Part shown: one piece after another, positions 27,916 through 40,447 of the stretch | Layout: each line of letters begins with the position of its first letter | How positions within the stretch are numbered: the first letter of the stretch is position 1 | From: Sphingomonas yunnanensis | Lineage (GTDB): Bacteria > Pseudomonadota > Alphaproteobacteria > Sphingomonadales > Sphingomonadaceae | Assembly (NCBI RefSeq): GCF_019898765.1 | Contig: NZ_JAIOKB010000001.1 | Location: 248,001 to 312,000 of the forward strand | DNA: 64,000 nt | Direction: 5' to 3' | Position numbers and translations under genes: made by a program | Notes under the pieces: model-generated | Seen by the model: only the letters and a program-made list of their open reading frames with translations | Database searches by the model: none | What the model was told of the DNA's origin: nothing

Positions 27916-30375
27916 ATGTCGCTGACGCTCGCGCTTCTTCTGGCGCAGGCCGCCGTACCGTCCGCGGCGGCCGATCAGGCGACCGGCGCGCCCGTCGACC
28001 CGGCACCGTCGCAGGACGATGCCGTGGTCCGTGGCACGGGCGACGGCGGCGGTGACAATCAACGCGGACGGCTCGGTCCGGCGCAGCAGGGCGGGGGCGA
28101 CATCGTCGTCACCGCGCGGCGCCGCGCCGAGAGCGTCCAGCGCGTGCCGCTCGCGGTATCGGTGATCGGTGGCACCGCGCTGGCGGAGACGGGCGCGTAT
28201 AATGTCAGCCGGCTGACACAGATCCAGCCGACCCTGCAATTCTACTCGACCAACCCGCGCAACTCGGCGGCCAATATTCGCGGGCTCGGAGCGCCGTTCG
28301 GCCTCACCAACGACGGGATCGAGCAGGGTGTCGGCATCTACGTCGACCAGGTCTATTATTCCCGCATCGCCTCGGCGACCTTCGACTTCACTGACACCGA
28401 GCGGATCGAGATCCTGCGCGGGCCGCAGGGGACGCTGTACGGCAAGAACACCACCGCGGGCGCGATCAACATCACCACGCGGCGGCCGAGCTTCACCCCC
28501 GAGGCGCGCGTCGAGCTGACCGCGGGCAACCTCGAGTTCGTCCAGGCCAAGGCCTCGGTGTCGGGTCCCCTGATCGACGACACGCTGGCGATCCGCCTGT
28601 CGGCCTCGGTGACGTCGCGGCGCGGTACGATCTACAACACGCGCACCGGCGCCCACGTCAACGCGCAGGACAATCGTAGCGTGCGCGGGCAGCTGTTCTG
28701 GCAGGCCGCGTCCAACCTCGATCTCACGCTCGCCGGCGATTACAACAACCAGAACCCGGACTGCTGCGCGCAGATCTTCGCGCGCGTCGGCCGTACCCAG
28801 CGACCGCTGTCGCGCCAATATGAGGCACTCGCTGCCGCTTTCGGCTACGAACCGCCGTCGCGCAACGCCTTCGACCGGCTGACCGACCTCGACACGCCGC
28901 TGCGCGCTCGCCAGGAATTGGGCGGCTTGTCGCTCGTGGCGAATTGGGATCTCGGCCCGGCGACGATCACCTCGGTCTCGGCGTGGCGCTTCTGGGACTG
29001 GGACCCATCGAACGACCGCGACTTCATCGGCCTGCCGATCACCACCGTCTCGGCCAACCCGTCGCAGCAGAAGCAGGTGAGCCAGGAGCTCCGCGTCGCC
29101 TCCAACGGCGAGCACCGCGTCGATTACGTCGCGGGCCTCTTCTACTTTCACCAGACGATCGACACGCAGGGGCTTCAGGTGCAGGGGCCGGCGGCGAGCC
29201 GCTGGCTGCTCAACCCGGGCGACCCGCCGTTCGGCGCCAACGGCTGCGCGCGCCCGACCACGGCGGCGTGCAACCCGGCGATCCTCGACGGACTGACCGC
29301 GCGCAACACGATCGGCTTCACCAACACGTCCGCCGCGGCCTTCGGGAAGCTGACCTGGCACCTCGGCGACACGGTCTCGATCGCGCCCGGCATCCGGGTC
29401 AACTACGACAAGAAGCGCGGCTCCTACCTCTCGGTGGTGACGACGGGCAGCGGCTCGACCACGCTCACCAGCGACCAGCGCGGCGTGCTCGCGCCGCAGA
29501 GCTACGCGCCCGACTTCGACAATTGGAATGTCTCCGGCGACATCACCGCCGCCTGGGACCTCGCCGCCGACGTCCACGGCTACGCGACCTACGCGCGCAG
29601 CTACAAGTCGGGCGGGATCAACCTGTCAGGCCTGCCACTCGACGCCAGCAACAACCCGATCCTCAGCGCGGCGACGGTCAAGCCCGAGAAGGTCAACCAC
29701 TATGAGTTGGGGCTAAAGACACAGTTCCTGGATCGTCGTGCGACCGTGAACCTCGCCGCCTTCTGGACCGATATCTCGGACTATCAGGCGACCGTCACCA
29801 ATGGCCAGCTGGGCGTGCTGCGCGGCTATCTCGCCAATGCGGGCAAGGTGCGAACGCGCGGTGTCGAGCTCGATTCGGCCTTCCGCCCGACCACGCGGCT
29901 CAATGTCTACGCCAACGCGGCCTACACCGACGCCAAATACGTCGATTTCACCGACGCTCCGTGCCCGCCCGAGCTGTCGGGGGGCACGAGCAGCCCGGCC
30001 AATTGCGACATCTCGGGCCAGCGCCTGCCGGGCATCTCGAAATGGGCCTTCTCCTACGGCGCCGAATATGCGGTGCCGGTGACGCTGGGCGGGGAGGGCG
30101 GCAACGTCTATCTCGGCTATGACGGCAGCTACCGCTCCGACTTCTCGAGCAACCCGTCGGAGTCGATCTACACCAACATCGACGGCTACTCGATCTCGAA
30201 CGTGCGGCTGGGCTATCGCAGCGAGCGCGGGCTCAACGCCTTCGTCTGGCTGCGCAACGCCTTCGACCAGGATTATTACGAGCTGCTGGCGACCCAGTCG
30301 GGCAACACCGGGCTGGTGGTCGGCCAACCGGGTGACCCGCGCACTTATGGTGTGACCGTATCGGCGAATTTCTGA
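27916..30375 (+). CDS. TonB-dependent receptor
   Basis: Outer-membrane energised transporter, 819 residues. A signal peptide (MSLTLALLLAQAAVPSAAA) is followed by a low-complexity stretch and a TonB box-like DIVVTARRR; the plug domain has RIEILRGPQGTLYGKNTTAG and the barrel ends ...YGVTVSANF with terminal Phe. The loops contain cysteine pairs (PDCCAQIF). The family resembles sphingomonad receptors of unassigned substrate. Start at 27916, preceded by AGGGGGA; upstream in-frame codons lack a signal peptide. Divergent from hsp20; followed by a strong hairpin. Confidence 0.9.
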   Translation: MSLTLALLLAQAAVPSAAADQATGAPVDPAPSQDDAVVRGTGDGGGDNQRGRLGPAQQGGGDIVVTARRRAESVQRVPLAVSVIGGTALAETGAYNVSRLTQIQPTLQFYSTNPRNSAANIRGLGAPFGLTNDGIEQGVGIYVDQVYYSRIASATFDFTDTERIEILRGPQGTLYGKNTTAGAINITTRRPSFTPEARVELTAGNLEFVQAKASVSGPLIDDTLAIRLSASVTSRRGTIYNTRTGAHVNAQDNRSVRGQLFWQAASNLDLTLAGDYNNQNPDCCAQIFARVGRTQRPLSRQYEALAAAFGYEPPSRNAFDRLTDLDTPLRARQELGGLSLVANWDLGPATITSVSAWRFWDWDPSNDRDFIGLPITTVSANPSQQKQVSQELRVASNGEHRVDYVAGLFYFHQTIDTQGLQVQGPAASRWLLNPGDPPFGANGCARPTTAACNPAILDGLTARNTIGFTNTSAAAFGKLTWHLGDTVSIAPGIRVNYDKKRGSYLSVVTTGSGSTTLTSDQRGVLAPQSYAPDFDNWNVSGDITAAWDLAADVHGYATYARSYKSGGINLSGLPLDASNNPILSAATVKPEKVNHYELGLKTQFLDRRATVNLAAFWTDISDYQATVTNGQLGVLRGYLANAGKVRTRGVELDSAFRPTTRLNVYANAAYTDAKYVDFTDAPCPPELSGGTSSPANCDISGQRLPGISKWAFSYGAEYAVPVTLGGEGGNVYLGYDGSYRSDFSSNPSESIYTNIDGYSISNVRLGYRSERGLNAFVWLRNAFDQDYYELLATQSGNTGLVVGQPGDPRTYGVTVSANF

Positions 30376-30382
30376 TCCCGGG

Positions 30383-30410
30383 CCATGCTCCCGCTCGCGC
30401 GGGAGCATGG
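30383..30410 (+). terminator. Terminator hairpin after TonB receptor
   Basis: CCATGCTCCCG at 30383-30393 and CGGGAGCATGG at 30400-30410 form a perfect 11-bp stem with a 6-nt loop, 8 bp after the stop codon. No T-tract follows. Confidence 0.55.
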
Positions 30411-30438
30411 CGGCACCACATTGCTGCCACAAAGCAAA

Positions 30439-30467
30439 CGCCCGGGCCGCTTGTCGCGACCCGGGCG
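30439..30467. terminator. Second hairpin, best oriented on the minus strand
   Basis: CGCCCGGG (30439-30446) and CCCGGGCG (30460-30467) make an 8-bp stem. On the minus strand it is followed by TTTGCTTT, a usable T-tract, although no minus-strand gene ends here. It may back up the preceding terminator or be bidirectional. Confidence 0.4.
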
Positions 30468-30713
30468 CCTGCGTGACGATCGCTCGTCAGCCCCCTATCC
30501 CGTCATCTGCCCGCGCGCCTCGGTCTGAAGCGGAGCTCGACGACATTCCCCGAACCACGGCCTTTGCCTGTGTGCCAGTGAGGCAAGGTATGCTGGTGCG
30601 GCGTTCGACTGTCGACCGAAATGAACGGTGGCTAAACCGATTGCGGCGACTCTGTGTCGAATCCGCCACACGCCCCGTTGCACCGCAGCGCGTGCCATCC
30701 TAGAGGCGGCGGC
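30468..30713. other. Non-coding stretch before lolC
   Basis: I see no convincing gene, repeat or RNA in this roughly 250-bp stretch. It presumably holds the lolCD promoter; a short GTCGAC palindrome lies around 30610, but nothing decisive. Confidence 0.4.
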
Positions 30714-31964
30714 ATGTTGCTGTCGCGCTACGAGAGCATGATCGCGCGGCGGTACCTGCTGCCCGGTCGCGGTGAGCGGTTCATCGTCCTGGTCGCGGGC
30801 TTCTCGCTCGGCGCGGTGATGCTCGGCGTCGCCGCTCTGGTCATCGTCATGAGCGTGATGAACGGCTTCCGTGCCGAGCTGTTCGACAAGATCGTCGGGC
30901 TCAACGGCCACGCCGTGATCCAGGGCTACAACGGCCGTCTGCCCGACTGGCGCCGCGCGCTCGCCGAGGCGAAGGCCACCCCGGGCGTGACCAGCGCGAT
31001 CCCGATGATCGAGCAGCCCTTGTTCGTCACCTACAACGGTCGCGCCGAGGGCATCATCCTGCGCGGCATGCGACCCGAGGACATCCGAACCAATCGGACG
31101 ATCAACTCCAAGGTGATCGTCGGCAGCCTCGCGAGCGTGACGCCGGGCAGCAACAACGTCGCGATCGGCGCGCGGCTGGCCGAGCAGCTCGGCGCGACGA
31201 TCGGGTCCGAGATCACGCTGATCAACCCGCTCGGCCCCTCGACCCCGTTCGGTACGATGCCGCGCTACGTCAATTACACCGTCGGCGCGATCTTCGAGGT
31301 CGGCGTGTACGATTATGACAAGGCCTATGTGGTGATGCCGCTCGCCGACGCGCAGACGCTGCTGCTGAGCGGCGACAGCGTCGGGATCATCGAGCTGCAG
31401 ACCAGCGACGCCGACCGCGTCGGCGAGATCCTCGCGCCGCTGACGCGCAAGGTGCAGGGCTATGCCGCGGTGGCCGACTGGCGTCGGCTCAACGCCGAGC
31501 TGTTCGACGCGCTGGCGGTTGAGCGGGTGGCGATGTTCACCGTGCTTTGCATCATCATCCTGGTCGCCGCCTTCAACATCGCCTCGTCGCTGATCATGCT
31601 GGTGCGCTCCAAGACGCGCGACATCGCGATCCTGCGCACCATGGGGGCGAGCCGCGGCGCGATGCTGCGTATCTTCATCACGGTGGGGACGACGATCGGG
31701 GTTCTGGGCACCGTGGCGGGGCTGCTGCTCGGCTTCGGCTTCCTGTTCATCCGCCAGTCGGTGGTGAACGCGGTGCAGGCGATCACCGGGCAGAACCTGT
31801 GGGACCCGTCGATCCGCTATCTCACCGAACTGCCATCCAAGCCCAACCCCGTCGAGATCGTCGCGATCGTGCTGATCACGCTGCTGATGACCTTCCTGGC
31901 GACGGTCTATCCCGCGCTCAAGGCGGCGGGCACCGACCCGGTCGAGGTGCTGCGCTATGAATGA
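30714..31964 (+). CDS. lolC: Lipoprotein-releasing ABC transporter permease LolC/E
   Basis: Inner-membrane permease that extracts outer-membrane lipoproteins for hand-over to LolA. 416 residues. The N-terminal segment [20 protein letters not shown] precedes membrane helix 1 (about 23-48); a MacB-like periplasmic domain follows, then three C-terminal helices of the FtsX domain, including [20 protein letters not shown] and [20 protein letters not shown] single permease gene with lolD suggests a LolF-type or homodimeric arrangement rather than separate LolC and LolE. The ATG at 30714 is chosen. Confidence 0.92.
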   Translation: MLLSRYESMIARRYLLPGRGERFIVLVAGFSLGAVMLGVAALVIVMSVMNGFRAELFDKIVGLNGHAVIQGYNGRLPDWRRALAEAKATPGVTSAIPMIEQPLFVTYNGRAEGIILRGMRPEDIRTNRTINSKVIVGSLASVTPGSNNVAIGARLAEQLGATIGSEITLINPLGPSTPFGTMPRYVNYTVGAIFEVGVYDYDKAYVVMPLADAQTLLLSGDSVGIIELQTSDADRVGEILAPLTRKVQGYAAVADWRRLNAELFDALAVERVAMFTVLCIIILVAAFNIASSLIMLVRSKTRDIAILRTMGASRGAMLRIFITVGTTIGVLGTVAGLLLGFGFLFIRQSVVNAVQAITGQNLWDPSIRYLTELPSKPNPVEIVAIVLITLLMTFLATVYPALKAAGTDPVEVLRYE

Positions 31965-32658
31965 GGCGATGCGGCGCACCGGTGGGCGCGAGGCCGTGCT
32001 CCAGACGAGCGGCCTGGCGCGCAGCTTCACACAGGGCGGGGCGACGATCCACGTGCTGCGCGGCGTCGATCTCTCCATCGCGCCGGGTGAGATCGTCGCG
32101 CTGCTGGGTCCGTCGGGCTCGGGCAAGTCGACCTTGCTCCAGGCGGTGGGTCTGCTCGAGGGCGGGTTCGCGGGCTCGATCCGGATCGGCGGGGTGGAGG
32201 CGGCGCAGCTCGACGCGGCGGGGCGGACCGTGATGCGGCGCGACCGGCTCGGCTTCGTCTACCAGTTCCACCACCTGCTGCCCGACTTCAACGCGATCGA
32301 GAATGTCGTGCTGCCCCAGCTGATCCACGGCGCCGAGCGCGCGCCGGCGGAGGAGCGCGCCGCGGGGCTGCTCACCGCGCTCGGCGTCGGGCACCGGCTG
32401 ACCCATCGCCCGGCGCAGCTCTCGGGCGGGGAGCAGCAGCGAGTCGCGGTGGCGCGCGCGCTCGCCAACCGGCCCGCGCTGGTGCTGGCCGACGAGCCGA
32501 CCGGCAACCTCGACGAGCATACCGCCGACGTCGTGCTCGCCGAGTTCCTGCGGCTGGTCCGCGGCGAGGGCTCGGCGGCGCTGGTGGCGACTCACAACGA
32601 GCGGCTCGCCGCCAAGATGGACCGTGTGGTGCGGCTGCACGAGGGCACGATCGCGTGA
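31957..32658 (+). CDS. lolD: Lipoprotein-releasing ABC transporter ATPase LolD
   Basis: Cytoplasmic ATPase driving lipoprotein release by the Lol permease. 233 residues. Walker [10 protein letters not shown] (about residue 48), the ABC signature [15 protein letters not shown] (about 150), and Walker [13 protein letters not shown] are intact; [19 protein letters not shown] is the characteristic LolD/MacB Q-loop. It overlaps lolC by 8 bp. Confidence 0.95.
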   Translation: MNEAMRRTGGREAVLQTSGLARSFTQGGATIHVLRGVDLSIAPGEIVALLGPSGSGKSTLLQAVGLLEGGFAGSIRIGGVEAAQLDAAGRTVMRRDRLGFVYQFHHLLPDFNAIENVVLPQLIHGAERAPAEERAAGLLTALGVGHRLTHRPAQLSGGEQQRVAVARALANRPALVLADEPTGNLDEHTADVVLAEFLRLVRGEGSAALVATHNERLAAKMDRVVRLHEGTIA

Positions 32659-33245
32659 GCCGCTGGCGCGAGACGCCGCGGCTGGTGGGGCAGCATGTGG
32701 TGCTTCGCCCGCTGACCCCGGAGGACGCGCCCGCGCTCGCCGCGGCCGCTGGCGACGGCGACCTGACCGAGTTGTTCTTCGCCAACGTCTCGGGCCTGAC
32801 CAATCCCGACGCCTTCGTCGCTGCCGCGCTGCGCGAGCGCGACTTCGGGCGGGCGCTGCCGTTCGCGGTGGAGGTGCCCGATGGCGGGGTCGTCGGGCTC
32901 ACGCGCTTCATGCGGATGAGCGAGGCGCACCGCCGCGTCGAGATCGGCGGGACCTTCTACGCGCGCTCGGTGCAGCGCACGGGGGTCAACACCGAGGCCA
33001 AGCTGCTGCTGCTCGGCCACGCCTTCGACGTGCTCGGCTGCCAGGTGGTGCAGATCCGCACCGACTGGTTCAACAAGCGCTCGCAGGCCGCGATCGAGCG
33101 GCTCGGCGCCAAGCGCGACGGCGTGCTGCGCTCGCACCAATTGTTTAACGGGCGTGTGCGCGACCTGGTGGTCTACTCGATCATCGCGTCGGAGTGGCCG
33201 GGTGTGCGGACCAACATCGAGTTCCTGCTGCGGAGGCACGGATGA
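32655..33245 (+). CDS. GNAT family N-acetyltransferase (RimJ/RimL-like)
   Basis: 196 residues of the acetyltransferase_3 type. The N-terminus [20 protein letters not shown] is typical; the acetyl-CoA binding region is [20 protein letters not shown] and the C-terminal [20 protein letters not shown] matches the RimL-like conserved segment. Substrate unknown. It overlaps the lolD stop (GTGA) and the next gene's ATG, so the four genes from lolC to gpx are probably co-transcribed. Confidence 0.88.
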   Translation: MSRWRETPRLVGQHVVLRPLTPEDAPALAAAAGDGDLTELFFANVSGLTNPDAFVAAALRERDFGRALPFAVEVPDGGVVGLTRFMRMSEAHRRVEIGGTFYARSVQRTGVNTEAKLLLLGHAFDVLGCQVVQIRTDWFNKRSQAAIERLGAKRDGVLRSHQLFNGRVRDLVVYSIIASEWPGVRTNIEFLLRRHG

Positions 33246-33721
33246 GCGCGATCACCGACCTGAGCGTCCGCACCGCCGCGGGCGGCGAGCAGCCGCTGGC
33301 GCTTTATGCCGGCAACGTGCTGCTGGTGGTCAATACAGCGTCCCAGTGCGGGTTCACGCCGCAATATGCCGGGCTGGAGGAGCTCCACCGTGCCTATAGC
33401 GGTCGCGGCGTGGCGGTCCTGGGCTTCCCGTGCAATCAGTTCGGCGCGCAGGAGCCCGGCGACGCCGCCGCGATCGCGACCTTCTGCTCGACCGGCTACG
33501 ACGTCACCTTCCCGATCTTCGCCAAGGTCGAGGTCAATGGTCCGGGCGCGGACCCTTTGTTCGAGCGGCTCAAGCGCGTCGCGCCGGGGCTGCTGGGATC
33601 GCGAGCGATCAAGTGGAACTTCACCAAGTTCCTGGTCGCACGCGACGGCGAGACGGTGCGGCGCTACGCGCCCGCCACCGCGCCCCAGGCGCTGCGAGCG
33701 GACATCGAGGCGTTGCTGTAG
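33242..33721 (+). CDS. Glutathione peroxidase (thiol peroxidase type)
   Basis: Reduces hydroperoxides. 159 residues. The peroxidatic residue is a cysteine in NTASQCGFTPQYAGLEELH (about residue 36), not selenocysteine. The second motif GFPCNQFGAQEPG supplies the resolving-region Cys and the Gln of the catalytic triad, and WNFTKFLVARDG supplies the Trp and Asn. Such Cys-type enzymes usually take electrons from thioredoxin. Its ATG overlaps the GNAT gene stop region. Confidence 0.93.
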   Translation: MSAITDLSVRTAAGGEQPLALYAGNVLLVVNTASQCGFTPQYAGLEELHRAYSGRGVAVLGFPCNQFGAQEPGDAAAIATFCSTGYDVTFPIFAKVEVNGPGADPLFERLKRVAPGLLGSRAIKWNFTKFLVARDGETVRRYAPATAPQALRADIEALL

Positions 33722-33755
33722 CGGCCGGGGTCGGCGACAACCCTCGAGCTTATGC

Positions 33756-33849
33756 GTCATCCTGAACTCGTTTCAGGATCCACCGTGCCGGACGTTCACC
33801 AGCCGCGGCGCCTGCGCGACCGTGGATCCTGAAACAAGTGCAGGACGAC
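33756..33849. repeat. REP-like paired-hairpin element after gpx
   Basis: 28-bp arms at 33756-33783 and 33822-33849 match at 25 of 28 positions as an inverted repeat, with GTGGATCC at the inner edge. Each arm contains a small hairpin around a CTTGTTT/AAACAAG-type loop (left: ATCCTGA and TCAGGAT). This copy is the closest relative of the arms flanking the GIY-YIG gene at 58711-59120. Confidence 0.85.
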
Positions 33850-33885
33850 GGACGAGGGTAAGGCAAGGGCGCGCCACCGCGCCTC

Positions 33886-34464
33886 TCACTGCTGCACCAT
33901 TTCCTCGGGCACCGCGAAGGCGCTCGCCCCGCTGCGATGATCGCTCGCCGCCGCGATCGCGGTGACGCCGCCGAACAGGAAGCTGATCCCGAGCACATAG
34001 CCCGGCAGAGTCAGCGCCGACCACGGCACCGTCAGCAGGATGAACAGCGTCAGCAGCAGGTTGATCGCGCCGAGCACCATCATCATCACGCGGCGGCGCC
34101 GCATCCGCGTCCCCGCGACGATCTCCAGCACGCCGCGCACGCCGAGCCACACCGCCACCATCAAGGTCAGCGATATCGCGCCCGTCATCGGCTCGAACAC
34201 CATGATCGCGCCGACCACCACCGAGAGGACTCCGAACAGAAGGGCGTAGCCGCGGCTCTCGCTACCGTGCCCGAACAGGCCCGCCGCGATCGAGAACACG
34301 CCTGAGATGAAGAACAAGGTGCCGATCACCACGGTCGCGGCGTAGGTCGCCACATAGGGCCAGATAATCGCCGCCACGCCGACCAGCACCGAGACCACCC
34401 CATAGGCCATGATCCAGCCCCAGCCCGCACCCATCGCGCGCGGCGCACCCCTGAGATCGCTCAT
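33886..34464 (-). CDS. HdeD-like DUF308 membrane protein
   Basis: 192 residues with about six membrane segments in repeated pairs, e.g. YGVVSVLVGVAAIIWPYVAT and TLFFISGVFSIAAGLFGH, the arrangement of the HdeD/DUF308 family linked in E. coli to acid resistance at high cell density. Function here is unknown. The ATG at 34464 has AGGAGGA upstream. It is divergent from dnaE. Confidence 0.85.
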   Translation of the reverse strand: MSDLRGAPRAMGAGWGWIMAYGVVSVLVGVAAIIWPYVATYAATVVIGTLFFISGVFSIAAGLFGHGSESRGYALLFGVLSVVVGAIMVFEPMTGAISLTLMVAVWLGVRGVLEIVAGTRMRRRRVMMMVLGAINLLLTLFILLTVPWSALTLPGYVLGISFLFGGVTAIAAASDHRSGASAFAVPEEMVQQ

Positions 34465-34565
34465 GTCCGTCCTCCTGCTGCGCTGGCGAACGGGCCGGCG
34501 CGGGCGCGGTTCCGGCGGTCGCGCGGGTGCTGGCCGAATCGGGTCGCCGCGCCTAGCTAGGGGAG

Positions 34566-38043
<3,478 letters not shown>

Positions 38044-38060
<17 letters not shown>

Positions 38061-38595
38061 TCCCGGCAACGTAGAGCGCGAGCACCGCGCGTACCTGTCC
38101 CGACGGCGCGTCGACGCGCGAGTCGAGCGCGAGCGTGGCGAGCCCGTGCACGATCGCCCAGCAGCCCAGCGTCGCGTCGGCGGCGTCGTTGCCTGCGAGC
38201 GCGGTCACGCGATCGGCGAGAATGGCGAAGGCGGGGGCGTTCTCGCGAGTCTTCTCGTGGGCTGGTTCGCCTTCCATCACCCGCGCGAACATCAGGCGGA
38301 ACAGAGCCGGGTGGGCACGCGCGAAGGCGACATAGGCGAGCCCCTGCGCGATCAGCCGCTCCGCGTCGCTTCCCTCGGCGTCGGCCACGGCGAGTCGCGC
38401 GGCGAGCGTGGCGAAGCCACGCGCGGTGACCGCGGCGAGCAGCGCGGCCTTGTCGGCGAAATGGCGATAGGGTGCCATCGCCGACACGCCCGCCGCGCGC
38501 GCCAGCGCGCGGATGCCGGGCTCGCTCTCGCCCGCCTCCAGCATCGCCTCGGCATGGTCGAGCAGCTGATCGCGAAGGTTGGCCGGGACACTCAT
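38044..38595 (-). CDS. TetR/AcrR family transcriptional regulator
   Basis: 183 residues. The N-terminal helix-turn-helix reads PGIRALARAAGVSAMAPYRHFADKAALLAA (split here: IRALARAAGVSAMAPYRHF is the HTH core, about residues 28-46). The C-terminal domain with CWAIVHGLATLALD is the WHG type of TetR regulator. It is divergent from the monooxygenase-like gene with only 57 bp between starts, filled by a double operator, so it very probably represses that gene and itself. Confidence 0.92.
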
Positions 38596-38597
38596 CT

Positions 38598-38639
38598 GTT
38601 TACACCGTACACGTGGCAGGCTATGTGTACGGTGTAAAC
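38598..38639. promoter_or_regulatory. Double TetR operator
   Basis: GTTTACACCGTACAC (38598-38612) and GTGTACGGTGTAAAC (38625-38639) are perfect 15-bp inverted copies separated by 12 bp. Each copy is itself a quasi-palindrome (GTTTAC-N3-GTACAC), i.e. a full TetR-type operator. One abuts the tetR start and the other the downstream gene's start. Confidence 0.8.
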
Positions 38640-38652
38640 GATGGAGGCGTTG

Positions 38653-39108
38653 ATGCAAGCGAAGGACGCGCGGCGCGTGACGGTGGACGTGTCGGCGTGG
38701 CCCGACATGGTGGTGGTGCTGCTCGGCTTCCGTGTCGGCGCACTGCGCGGGCTGCCCTCCTTTCTGTCGATCGGGCGCGGACTCGCCGCGATCCGGCGCT
38801 CGCCGCCTGAGGGGCTGCTCCATAGCGACGGCGCGCTCTACGCCTGGAACCATGTCGGTATCCGGCAATATTGGCGCGATTTGGAGAGCCTTGAGGCGTT
38901 CACGCGTGCCGATCCGCACAGCGACTGGTGGCGCGCCTTCCTCGCCGACCGCCACGGGAACGGCTTCTGGCACGAGGCCTATTCGGCGCGCGGCGGGATG
39001 GAGGCAATCTACGTCGACATGCCCGAGCCGCCGGGGCTCGGCGCGTTCGCGCCGGCGGTGGCGGCGCAAGGACGGTTGCTATCGAGTCGCGGGCGGCTGG
39101 GGCGGTAG
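38653..39108 (+). CDS. Monooxygenase-like DUF4188 family protein
   Basis: 151 residues. The pattern MVVVLLGFRVGALRGLPSFL ... WNHVGIRQYWRDLESLEAF ... GFWHEAYSARGGMEAIYVDM is that of the small ferredoxin-like Monooxy_af470/DUF4188 family, named after a monooxygenase relative; the reaction is unknown. An ATG at 38641 is in frame, but the bases after it form GGAGG (38643-38647) spaced 5 nt from the ATG at 38653, which is the likely start. Controlled by the divergent TetR. Confidence 0.78.
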   Translation: MQAKDARRVTVDVSAWPDMVVVLLGFRVGALRGLPSFLSIGRGLAAIRRSPPEGLLHSDGALYAWNHVGIRQYWRDLESLEAFTRADPHSDWWRAFLADRHGNGFWHEAYSARGGMEAIYVDMPEPPGLGAFAPAVAAQGRLLSSRGRLGR

Positions 39109-39136
39109 AGGGCTGCGATTAGCGGGCGCCACCATG

Positions 39137-39207
39137 CTCCGGCGACCGCCGGAGCCCAGGGTCGGGCGGGTCGCGTGTTTGCTCTGGGCTCCCGCATGCG
39201 CGGGCGC
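39137..39207. repeat. Class B paired-hairpin repeat, degenerate copy
   Basis: The left arm is a perfect hairpin (CTCCGGC, loop GACC, GCCGGAG, 39137-39154) followed by CCCAGGGT; the right arm TGGGCTCCCGCATGCGCGGG (from 39185) is an inverted, diverged partner. It resembles the copies at 19583-19757 and lies in the 201-bp gap between convergent genes; no gene is seen there. Confidence 0.65.
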
Positions 39208-39309
39208 ACGATGGTTCAAGCGTGCCGGATGATGTGCACGTCGTGACGGCGACATCGTCCACTCTCCGACGCTATGTCGGAGGTCGGTTCCGGCACGACG
39301 ATGGCGGCC

Positions 39310-40392
39310 TCAGAACAGCTCGCCCTGTGCCCGCGCCGGTGCGCGAAACAGGTCGCAGCGCAGGTCGAGCCGACGCCGCTCGTCGCTGAAGCCAGCACGC
39401 GCCCGCGCGATGCGGAAGCGCGTGCGCAGCAGCTCGGCCCACGGTCCCTGGCCGCGCATTCGCTCGCCGAAGCGCGGGTCATTGTCCTTGCCGCCGCGCA
39501 GGCTCTGGATGATCGCCATCACCTTGGCGGCGCGCTCGGGATAATGCTCGTCCAGCCAGGCGCGGAACAGCGGTGCCACCTCCCACGGCAGCCGTACCGC
39601 TATGTACGAGACCCCCAGCGCGCCCGCCGCGGCGCTGGCGGCGACGACCGCTTCCACCTCCTCGTCGGTGATCGCGGGGATGACCGGCGCCATGTTGACA
39701 TAGGTCGGCACGCCCGCGTCGCTGAGCCGCCGCACCGCGGCGAGCCGCCGCGCCGCCGCTGGCGCGCGCGGCTCGACCGTCATCGCCACGCGCGGGTCGA
39801 GCGAGGTGACCGAGATCGCGACCGCGACGAGGCCCTTCGCCGCCATCGGCGCGAGCAGGTCGAGGTCGCGCACTACCCGGTCCGACTTGGTGGTGATCAC
39901 CAGCGGGTGGTCGCAGGCGGCGAGCACCTCGATCACCTCGCGCGTGACCCGCCACTCGCGCTCGATCGGCTGATAGGGATCGGTGTTGGTACCCATCGCG
40001 ATCGGCGCGCAGCGATAGTCGCGCTTGCCGAGCTCGGTGCGGAGCAGCGCGGCGGCGTCGGGCTTGGCGAAGAGCTTGGTCTCGAAGTCGAGCCCCGGCG
40101 AGAGGTCGTGGAAGGCGTGGCTCGGTCGCGCGAAGCAGTAGATGCAGCCGTGCTCGCAGCCGCGATAGGGGTTGATCGAGCGGTCGAACGGCACGTCGGG
40201 CGACTGGTTGCGCGTGATGATCGTCCGCGCGCGCTCGACCGTGACGGTGGTGCGCGCCGGGGCAGCGGCGCCGTCGATCCTCTCGCGCGAGTCGAGCCAG
40301 TCGCCGTCCTCCTCCGCCTGCGGCAGATTGAAGCGCGTGCTCGCCGCGTTCAGCGTGGCGCCGCGAACGGCTCGGAGCTTGCGATCGGCCAT
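39310..40392 (-). CDS. PA0069/Rv2578c-type radical SAM protein
   Basis: 360 residues. The radical SAM [4Fe-4S] motif CX3CX2C is at C79, C83 and C86 (YRGCEHGCIYCFARP), followed by APIAMGTNTDPYQPIEREW and PLVITTKSDRVVRDLDLL, the pattern of the PA0069 family, distant relatives of spore photoproduct lyase. The substrate is not established. A LexA-type GAAC-N7-GAAC box lies 25 bp upstream of its ATG, pointing to DNA-damage control. Confidence 0.88.
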   Translation of the reverse strand: MADRKLRAVRGATLNAASTRFNLPQAEEDGDWLDSRERIDGAAAPARTTVTVERARTIITRNQSPDVPFDRSINPYRGCEHGCIYCFARPSHAFHDLSPGLDFETKLFAKPDAAALLRTELGKRDYRCAPIAMGTNTDPYQPIEREWRVTREVIEVLAACDHPLVITTKSDRVVRDLDLLAPMAAKGLVAVAISVTSLDPRVAMTVEPRAPAAARRLAAVRRLSDAGVPTYVNMAPVIPAITDEEVEAVVAASAAAGALGVSYIAVRLPWEVAPLFRAWLDEHYPERAAKVMAIIQSLRGGKDNDPRFGERMRGQGPWAELLRTRFRIARARAGFSDERRRLDLRCDLFRAPARAQGELF

Positions 40393-40416
40393 TGCGGCTA
40401 TATACGCGATGACCTA

Positions 40417-40431
40417 GAACATAGCAAGAAC
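40417..40431. promoter_or_regulatory. Probable LexA (SOS) box
   Basis: GAAC ATAGCAA GAAC at 40417-40431 is exactly the reverse complement form of the alphaproteobacterial LexA motif GTTC-N7-GTTC, the same as the box upstream of recA in this window. It lies between the divergent radical SAM and VOC genes. Confidence 0.7.
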
Positions 40432-40447
40432 ATCAGGGGAGACGAAG

